Assembly (NCBI GenBank): GCA_041674345.1
Contig: JBAYVY010000131.1
Span: 1 to 9,180, forward strand
Direction of reading: 5' to 3'
Length of the DNA: 9,180 nt
Source of the DNA: JBAYVY01 sp041674345
Lineage (GTDB): Bacteria; Planctomycetota; Phycisphaerae; Phycisphaerales; Zrk34
Below the pieces are notes generated by a model, which worked only from the letters and a program-made list of their open reading frames with translations, was not told where the DNA came from and searched no databases. Positions within the stretch are counted from its first letter, which is position 1, and each line of letters begins with the position of its first letter. Of the stretch, positions 5,634-9,180 are shown piece by piece. The position numbers and the translations under genes were made by a program.

Positions 5634-5745
5634 AGCGGGACAGCGGAAAAGCAGAACAACAGAACATAAACTTGTCGCCCGCCATGTTGTGCTGCTCCGA
5701 TGCTCTGCTGTTGTGTTTTTCTGCTGTTTTGCTGTATCTTTTCGG
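5634..5745. repeat. AGCAGAACA-type repeat with inverted partner between waaA and proB
   Basis: The left part (about 5640-5666) contains AGCGGAAAAGCAGAACAACAGAACA. The right part (about 5684-5741) holds the complementary style, TGTTGTGCTGC, CTCTGCTGTTGTG and TTCTGCTGTTTTGCTG. GCAGAACAACA against the reverse complement GCAGCACAACA matches at 10 of 11 positions. The arms are built from short CAGMA-like units, and the right side has more of them. The element begins right after the waaA stop. It lies inside the open frame that continues into proB, where it would encode a Cys/Val/Phe-rich run unlikely to be real protein. Confidence 0.65.
5711..5740 (+). promoter_or_regulatory. Possible proB promoter at the end of the repeat (TTGTGT-18-TATCTT)
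   Basis: TTGTGT (5711-5716) and TATCTT (5735-5740) are 18 bp apart and would start transcription near 5747, 38 bases before the chosen ATG at 5785 and 17 before the ATG at 5764. Both boxes lie in the right arm of the repeat, so the match may simply reflect its T-rich composition. Confidence 0.3.
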
Positions 5746-5784
5746 CACGCCATCCGTACCTTGATGAAACTTAGCGAAGCCCCC

Positions 5785-6909
5785 ATGCCCTCCACCACGT
5801 TACGCCAGAACGTCGTCGCCGCCAGCCGGCACATTGTCATCAAACTCGGCACGCAACTGCTGACCGACGGCAAGGGCCGGCTTGACGAAAAGTTTCTCGC
5901 GTCCATCGCCGATCAGGTCGCGCAACTGCGTCAGCGCGGCATCCACGTCACCGTCGTCTCCAGCGGCGCGGTCGGCGTCGGCGTGAAAGTGCTGGGCCTG
6001 ACGCAACGACCGACCGATGTGTCGAGCATCCAAGCCGTCGCCGCCGTGGGGCAGTCGGGCCTGATGCGTCTGTGGCGGCAGGCGTTCGAGCCGCACCAAA
6101 TCAACGTCGCGCAGATGTTGTTGACGCGATCCGATTTTGAGGATCGCAATCGTTACCTGAACATCCGCAACTGCATCACCGTGCTGCACCAGATGGGGGC
6201 CGTGCCGATCATCAACGAAAACGACACGGTGAGCGTCGAGGAAATCCGCTTCGGCGACAACGACATTCTCGCCGCGCTGGTGACCAACGCGCTGCGCGCG
6301 GAATTGCTGGTGATTCTCAGCGGGGTCGCCGGGCTGAAGGGGCCGGACGGCGAAGTGTGCGACATCATTCACGATGCGAATGAAGCCCGCGCGATGATTC
6401 GTGATGAAAAAAGCGCGATGGGCTCCGGCGGCATGGAGACGAAGCTCGAAGCCGCGCGCATCGTCACCGACGCCGGCGAAGTGGCTATCATCGCCGGGGG
6501 CCGCTCGCCCGATGTGCTGGTGAAACTGCTCACCGGCGAAAAGCTCGGCACGGTGTTCGTGCCCGCCAACCGCAAACTCGACAGCCGCGCCCGATGGATC
6601 GGCATGACGGTGCGGCCCACCGGCACGCTGGTCGTCGATGACGGCGCGGCCGCGGCGCTGGCCGGCAAGGGCACCAGTCTGCTGGCCATCGGCATCACGG
6701 AAATCACCGGGCGATTCGGCAAGGGCGACGTGGTGATCGTGCGCGATCCGCGCGGCCGCGAACTGGCGCGCGGCCTGATTAATTACGACGCCGATGAATG
6801 TCGCAAAATCATGGGCCGCAAATCGGCTGACTTTGAAGAATTGCTGGGCCGCCGGTCATATGAAGAAGTGATCCACCGCGACAACATGGTGCTGACCGCG
6901 GGTCGGTAA
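5785..6909 (+). CDS. proB: Glutamate 5-kinase with C-terminal PUA domain
   Basis: Phosphorylates L-glutamate to glutamyl 5-phosphate, the first step of proline synthesis, in the cytoplasm. The 374-residue product is close to the usual 367. An amino-acid kinase domain comes first: HIVIKLGTQLL near the N-terminus, VVSSGAVGVG, then IINENDTVSVEEIRFGDND, the diagnostic glutamate-binding loop, then SGVAGLKG and GSGGMETKLEAAR. A PUA domain follows from about ARWIGM to the end, with the typical closing YEEVIHRDNMVL. Start choice is open. The frame extends back to an ATG at 5629 overlapping the waaA stop, but that adds 52 residues, 45 of them upstream of ATG 5764 and coded mainly by the repeat. ATG 5764 adds seven residues. 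I prefer 5785 because it leaves a family-like 16 residues before the kinase strand. No proA or obg lies adjacent. Confidence 0.93.
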   Translation: MPSTTLRQNVVAASRHIVIKLGTQLLTDGKGRLDEKFLASIADQVAQLRQRGIHVTVVSSGAVGVGVKVLGLTQRPTDVSSIQAVAAVGQSGLMRLWRQAFEPHQINVAQMLLTRSDFEDRNRYLNIRNCITVLHQMGAVPIINENDTVSVEEIRFGDNDILAALVTNALRAELLVILSGVAGLKGPDGEVCDIIHDANEARAMIRDEKSAMGSGGMETKLEAARIVTDAGEVAIIAGGRSPDVLVKLLTGEKLGTVFVPANRKLDSRARWIGMTVRPTGTLVVDDGAAAALAGKGTSLLAIGITEITGRFGKGDVVIVRDPRGRELARGLINYDADECRKIMGRKSADFEELLGRRSYEEVIHRDNMVLTAGR

Positions 6910-6910
6910 G

Positions 6911-7036
6911 AATGACGAATGACGAAACTCGAATGACGAATCAAATCTCAAATTCAAAATTCCAAGACACGTCCCTTCGGTTCCCGTTTTGAACTTTGGA
7001 ACTTCATTCGTCATTCGGATTTCGTCATTCGTCATT
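6911..7036. repeat. Large inverted repeat with AATGACGA-type units between proB and nfu
   Basis: The left arm 6911-6944 begins AATGACGAATGACGAAA. The reverse complement of 7003-7036 matches it at 31 of 34 positions. Each arm is built of three GAATGACGA units. The 58-base interior has a second nested pairing, TTCAAAA (6953-6959) with TTTTGAA (6987-6993), plus related TTCCAA and TTGGAA runs, so the whole element can fold into a long two-part stem. It starts one base after the proB stop codon and ends 16 bases before the convergent nfu stop. It could terminate transcription from both sides. Translated, it gives the MTNDEIRMTNE and FEFRHSSF peptides that, to my knowledge, recur as spurious ORFs in PVC-group genomes. 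Confidence 0.9.
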
Positions 7037-7052
7037 ACCGCGCAGCGGTCGC

Positions 7053-7316
7053 TTACCCCACCGCCACCACCCCCGTCACCTCCGGCACGCGCTGGCGAAG
7101 GTTGCGCTCGATCCCCATTTGCAGCGTCATGTTGGCCGAGGGACACCCGACGCATGCGCCGTGGAAGCGAATCTTCACCACACCGGCGTCCGTGACATCG
7201 ACCAGTTCCAAGTCGCCGCCATCGGCCTGCACCGCCGGGCGGATCAGCTCCACCACATCGCTGACGCGCTGACGCAGTGTGCCGTTCGAGTCCAATGTGT
7301 CGTGCGTTTTATTCAT
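7053..7316 (-). CDS. NifU C-terminal domain protein (Nfu-type Fe-S scaffold)
   Basis: An 87-residue protein consisting almost only of the NifU C-terminal domain (PF01106). It shows LIRPAVQADGGDLELVDV (24-41), VKIRFHGACVGCPSA with the cluster-binding CVGC (C55, C58), NMTLQMGIERNLRQRVPEV, and a final valine-rich strand. Such proteins carry a labile 4Fe-4S cluster in a dimer bridged by the CxxC cysteines and pass it to apo-enzymes in the cytoplasm. A stand-alone domain of this length is common. The start at 7316 (MNKTHD) is preferred. A longer frame begins at 7388, but that 24-residue extension reads through the probable -10 box. No isc or suf genes are adjacent. It is convergent with proB and divergent from the membrane-protein gene. 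Confidence 0.9.
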   Translation of the reverse strand: MNKTHDTLDSNGTLRQRVSDVVELIRPAVQADGGDLELVDVTDAGVVKIRFHGACVGCPSANMTLQMGIERNLRQRVPEVTGVVAVG

Positions 7317-7337
7317 GGTTTCACCGGGTGCGATCAC

Positions 7338-7343
7338 ATCATA
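7338..7343 (-). promoter_or_regulatory. Possible -10 box of the nfu-type gene
   Basis: On the minus strand TATGAT lies 21 bases before the ATG at 7316, allowing a leader of about 14 bases with no good Shine-Dalgarno. A -35 hexamer is not obvious in the G-rich sequence upstream. This is a single-hexamer match. Confidence 0.35.
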
Positions 7344-7463
7344 GACCCCCGGTCGCGTTTTGACCACCGGCGCAACACCGGCGCACAACCGCGAAACTTC
7401 ATCAACGACTTCGCAACACGGCCACGCCGTCGCATAGCATGATGAGTTCGTCCGTTGATCGCC

Positions 7464-7494
7464 GCGTCATGCGTCATGCTTCGCGTCATGCTTC
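7464..7494 (+). repeat. Short 12-bp tandem repeat, unit GCGTCATGCTTC
   Basis: Two exact copies occupy 7471-7482 and 7483-7494, preceded by a partial GCGTCAT (7464-7470). The array abuts the -35 box of the next promoter (7497-7502). It may be accidental or a small operator-like repeat. Confidence 0.7.
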
Positions 7495-7496
7495 GC

Positions 7497-7524
7497 TTGA
7501 CCGATCCGTGTACCGGGTTACACT
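7497..7524 (+). promoter_or_regulatory. Promoter of the three-helix membrane protein gene, TTGACC-16-TACACT
   Basis: TTGACC (7497-7502) and TACACT (7519-7524) are 16 bp apart, a sigma-70-type arrangement predicting a start near 7531 and a leader of about 60 bases. The position downstream of the in-frame ATG at 7439 argues that translation starts further on, at 7592. Confidence 0.5.
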
Positions 7525-7576
7525 GGCGACAAGTGTGCGTCACCGGCCCCCGTACCCCGGCCGGTGCGATGCGATC

Positions 7577-7584
7577 AAAGGGGG
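7577..7584 (+). promoter_or_regulatory. Shine-Dalgarno-like run before ATG 7592
   Basis: AAAGGGGG ends seven bases before the ATG at 7592, a workable ribosome-binding position. It supports this start over the ATG at 7439 or 7442, which lie upstream of the predicted promoter. Confidence 0.45.
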
Positions 7585-7591
7585 CCTTGTC

Positions 7592-8104
7592 ATGGCGATC
7601 CTGGCCACAACCATCTGGTCCGATCAACTCTACTGGTGGATGGCGCTCGGCGCCACCGCGCTGTTCGTCCTGAAAATGGTCTTCTCCTTCATCGGCGGCG
7701 CGATGGACCACGGCGACTTCGATGTCGCCGGCAGCGGCGCCGATGCCGATGTCCACGACGGATCGATGCCCGCCGACCACGGCTCCTTCAGCGTCTTCAC
7801 CTTCTTCTCCCTCCAATCCCTGCTCGCCTTCTTCATGGGCATGGGCTGGATGGGCGTCGTCGCCGGCGAACAATGGGCCTTCGATCCCACACCCACGCTG
7901 CTGCTGGCGCTGGCGTTCGGCATGTTCCTCCTGGCGCTCAACGGCGTGGTCATGCTCTTCATCCGCCGCCTGCATTGCGAAGCCCCCATGCACGAACTGG
8001 CCAAACAAGCCGGCGTCAAACTCCCCGACATCCTCGGCAAAATCGACGAACCCGCGGCCGCCCCAACCCCCACCCCGCACGCCAAACCAGAGCCAAAGCC
8101 GTAG
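7592..8104 (+). CDS. Three-helix membrane protein, possibly YqiJ/NfeD-like without the OB domain
   Basis: A 170-residue inner-membrane protein. Helix 1 lies at about 12-37 (LYWWMALGATALFVLKMVF and onward). A 30-residue loop rich in Asp, His and Gly follows (DHGDFDV...DVHDG...DHGSF). Helix 2 (FFSLQSLLAFFMGMGWMG) and helix 3 (LLLALAFGMFLLALNGVVML) come next, then a short basic stretch and a Pro/Ala/Lys-rich tail. The FSLQSLLAFFMGMGWMG segment resembles membrane parts of YqiJ/YuaF (NfeD-related) proteins, which usually continue into a C-terminal OB fold and sit next to a flotillin gene. Here the OB fold is absent and no flotillin is visible, so the relationship is tentative. The start rests on the SD-like run and on the promoter at 7497-7524; residues encoded upstream of 7592 look like leader sequence. 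Confidence 0.75.
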   Translation: MAILATTIWSDQLYWWMALGATALFVLKMVFSFIGGAMDHGDFDVAGSGADADVHDGSMPADHGSFSVFTFFSLQSLLAFFMGMGWMGVVAGEQWAFDPTPTLLLALAFGMFLLALNGVVMLFIRRLHCEAPMHELAKQAGVKLPDILGKIDEPAAAPTPTPHAKPEPKP

Positions 8105-8168
8105 GCACAAAAGCGTAAAGTAGAATGTCCCCTTATCCGCCTTCGACACCATGACGTGCGATCAGAAT

Positions 8169-8174
8169 AGGTGA
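8169..8174 (+). promoter_or_regulatory. Shine-Dalgarno deciding the start at 8183
   Basis: AGGTGA matches the AGGAGGTGA consensus in part and ends eight bases before ATG 8183, whereas the upstream in-frame GTG at 8171 falls inside it. This marks 8183 as the start and shows that genes in this right-hand stretch use classical ribosome binding sites, unlike most genes to the left. Confidence 0.6.
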
Positions 8175-8182
8175 GGACACCC

Positions 8183-8425
8183 ATGACAAATATAAACGGA
8201 ACATGGTCATTCATCATTCTCCGGGGTAATGGTGGTAACGTCACTATCCTCGATGTGGTAGACATTGGGGCTGGCGTGATCCTTGAGAATCCACGGAAGC
8301 TCACAGTTTCAGGTCCAGGGATCGCTCCTCCCCCGAAGAATGAGATGAACCTGCAAGAGTACAGCGAATGGCTGACGCAATTACGGAATCAAGGATTTGA
8401 AACGAAAGAGAGCGACATGAAATGA
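8183..8425 (+). CDS. Hypothetical small protein (80 aa)
   Basis: I do not recognise this protein. The 80 residues start MTNINGTWSFIIL, then a glycine-bearing turn (RGNGGN), then an alternating hydrophobic stretch VTILDVVDIGAGVIL (about 19-33). A SGPGIAPPPKNE linker and an acidic/polar helix LQEYSEWLTQLRNQGF follow. The pattern suggests a small beta-rich N-terminal half and a helical C-terminal tail. It has no signal peptide, membrane helix or cysteine. A good Shine-Dalgarno supports the start. TAGAAT (8121-8126) or CAGAAT (8163-8168) could be -10 boxes. Base composition and codon use are more AT-rich than in genes to the left, which may reflect acquisition by transfer. The coding call rests on the SD and the plausible composition. 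Confidence 0.5.
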   Translation: MTNINGTWSFIILRGNGGNVTILDVVDIGAGVILENPRKLTVSGPGIAPPPKNEMNLQEYSEWLTQLRNQGFETKESDMK

Positions 8426-8437
8426 ATTTAGGAACCC

Positions 8438-8470
8438 GTAGGGTGAGCGAGTCTTCGAGCGAAACCCACC
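8438..8470. repeat. GTAGGGTG...CCCACC palindromic repeat
   Basis: GTAGGGTGAGCGAGTCTTCG begins at 8438 and the element closes with AGCGAAACCCACC at 8470. GGGT (8441-8444) can pair with ACCC (8464-8467). The interior GCGAG and CGAGC are only partly complementary, so the copy looks degenerate. Elements beginning GTAGGGTG and ending CCCACC are familiar intergenic palindromes in several environmental phyla; that statement is from memory and was not checked. It lies in the gap between the two small genes. Confidence 0.5.
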
Positions 8471-8554
8471 AAATAATCGCCACACAACTTTCGGGAACGG
8501 CGGGTATCGGCGAAGACGCCTCCACCTTCCTACTCGCGAGCTCCAATTTACATG

Positions 8555-8559
8555 AAAGG
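8555..8559 (+). promoter_or_regulatory. Shine-Dalgarno-like AAAGG before ATG 8568
   Basis: AAAGG ends eight bases before ATG 8568. An ATG at 8552 lies just ahead but its frame meets TAA within five codons, so 8568 is the usable start. Confidence 0.45.
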
Positions 8560-8567
8560 TTGTTAAA

Positions 8568-8867
8568 ATGACAGGGATCAAAACGTACAAAGCGATCAAA
8601 GAGATTGCTGCGTGTGACGCACAAAAAGTAGTACCGATTCATCCGGCAGATGCCGCTGACCTCATGAAATTGCGAGCGTCAGACCTCGAATCACTTGGTT
8701 ATGAGCAAGAATTAGCGGAAAAAATAAGCACCGATCTTTTAGGGGGTAATTTGAATCGGCTTGCGAAGTCGTTGATGATAAATCTGCGGGTGGATAAGAA
8801 TGCTTCTAGGCTGACGGAACCGGGAAATTGCCAGGATAATTCAGGCGGGGAAGACAATTTATCGTGA
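8568..8867 (+). CDS. Hypothetical small protein (99 aa)
   Basis: I do not recognise this protein. The N-terminal 70 residues look helical and amphipathic: KTYKAIKEIAACDAQKVV, then HPADAADLMKLRASDLESLG, then ELAEKISTDLL and LNRLAKSLMINLRVDK. The last 25 residues are polar and probably disordered (ending DNSGGEDNLS). There is no signal peptide or membrane helix; two cysteines are far apart (about 15 and 88). Length and helix-turn pattern would suit a small regulator or partner protein, but no specific motif supports that. It has an AAAGG ribosome-binding site, lower GC than the left part of the window, and the same orientation as the genes on either side, 142 and 32 bases away. Confidence 0.5.
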   Translation: MTGIKTYKAIKEIAACDAQKVVPIHPADAADLMKLRASDLESLGYEQELAEKISTDLLGGNLNRLAKSLMINLRVDKNASRLTEPGNCQDNSGGEDNLS

Positions 8868-8899
8868 CATTTTTCAAGACTAGATGACGTGAGTGGTTT

Positions 8900-9180
8900 A
8901 TGAAAACAATAAAGATTTTACTTCTCTCAATACTATTCTCCGCCGTGCTTGCAAATATCATCTTGGCTTTTATGCAGCACCGAGTTGATCGTAATTTGGT
9001 CTACGCAGAGGCGTGTCGCGCGATATCAGAAAAAATTGTGGAGGGTGCGAAATCCTTTGGAGCCTCTGATTTACCCCTTGTACTGCGGATGCGGAACAAA
9101 GAGGGGGCGCGTGGCGCGTTCTCACGGTCATTTCGCCATCGAGTTCGCCGAATCAACTCGCTGATTCGGCCGCCTCGCCA
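8900..9180 (+). CDS. Hypothetical membrane-anchored or exported protein, 3' truncated by window edge
   Basis: An ATG at 8900 opens a frame with no stop to the window end (93 complete codons). It begins MKTIKILLLSILFSAVLAN, followed by IILAFMQHRVD. A basic start plus a hydrophobic stretch of about 22 residues fits a signal anchor or signal peptide. A helical segment, YAEACRAISEKIVEGAKSF, follows. The first 65 codons are AT-rich (hand count 18/60 G+C at 8881-8940) and credible. From about 9090 the sequence becomes GC-rich and this frame turns arginine-rich (SRSFRHRVRRINS). An alternative frame there, GHFAIEFAESTR then stop, looks equally protein-like. A frameshift or the junction of another element near 9090 is therefore possible. 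Upstream, a strong Shine-Dalgarno is not seen. Function unknown. Confidence 0.5.
   Translation, partial: MKTIKILLLSILFSAVLANIILAFMQHRVDRNLVYAEACRAISEKIVEGAKSFGASDLPLVLRMRNKEGARGAFSRSFRHRVRRINSLIRPPR
9147..9170. repeat. Perfect 9-bp hairpin at the right edge
   Basis: GCCGAATCA (9147-9155) and TGATTCGGC (9162-9170) are exact inverted arms around the loop ACTCGC. It lies in the GC-rich last 90 bases. Whether it falls within a gene or in a new intergenic element cannot be told because the window ends ten bases later. Confidence 0.6.

Noticed and set aside
6856..7155. Open frames encoding MTNDEIRMTNE and FEFRHSSF peptides
   Set aside because: These are translations of the inverted repeat at 6911-7036, not genes.
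7317..7388. Upstream start (7388) for the nfu-type protein
   Set aside because: The extra 24 residues have no NifU-domain similarity and read through a possible -10 box; MNKTHD at 7316 fits a normal short leader.
7334..8152. Long minus-strand open frame of 272 codons
   Set aside because: It is the antisense of the membrane-protein gene: it reads as Gly/Glu/His-rich low-complexity sequence with no motif, and the plus strand has promoter, SD and hydrophobic helices.

Overview
The window is a high-GC bacterial chromosome segment. A hand count of 6481-6540 gives 40/60 G+C. A Kdo transferase gene (waaA/kdtA) implies a Gram-negative outer membrane with lipid A. Four features together suggest a Planctomycetota/PVC-type bacterium, perhaps a member of the Phycisphaerae: near absence of Shine-Dalgarno sequences in front of the high-GC genes, -10 boxes placed almost on the start codons, a Uma2-family gene, and the style of the intergenic hairpin repeats. 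This placement is inference; no rRNA or other phylogenetic marker is present.

Layout, left to right. The tail of an unidentified gene (1-106) is followed by an 8-bp tandem repeat. Then comes the overlapping pair cmk (cytidylate kinase) and plsC-like acyltransferase (240-1648), and after a hairpin-forming repeat a thioredoxin-fold gene (1765-2364). A zincin-type metallopeptidase lies convergent on the minus strand (2374-2754). A small membrane-protein gene that appears frameshifted follows (2937-3391), then a Uma2-family PD-(D/E)XK gene (3479-4030). The 280-bp gap after it holds a terminator and a perfect 17-bp palindrome inside longer inverted ends. kdtA/waaA (4313-5632), a repeat, and proB (about 5785-6909) come next. 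A 34-bp inverted repeat separates proB from a convergent nfu-type Fe-S scaffold gene (minus, 7053-7316). A three-helix membrane protein (7592-8104) follows. The last kilobase is visibly poorer in GC (hand counts 24/60 at 8701-8760 and 18/60 at 8881-8940). It carries three unrecognised small genes; the last runs off the window.

Most genes are unconnected housekeeping functions: nucleotide phosphorylation, phospholipid synthesis, redox, lipid A sugar transfer, proline synthesis and Fe-S assembly. Only cmk-plsC is clearly an operon.

I found no defence system, CRISPR array, integrase or tRNA. The most interesting signals are non-coding. First, a recurrent promoter layout would give leaderless or nearly leaderless mRNAs. 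Second, short-unit repeats, most of them foldable and each with a different unit, begin right after stop codons in four gaps. Third, the palindromic block lies between uma2 and kdtA. Fourth, the AT-rich right end contains genes that do use Shine-Dalgarno sites.
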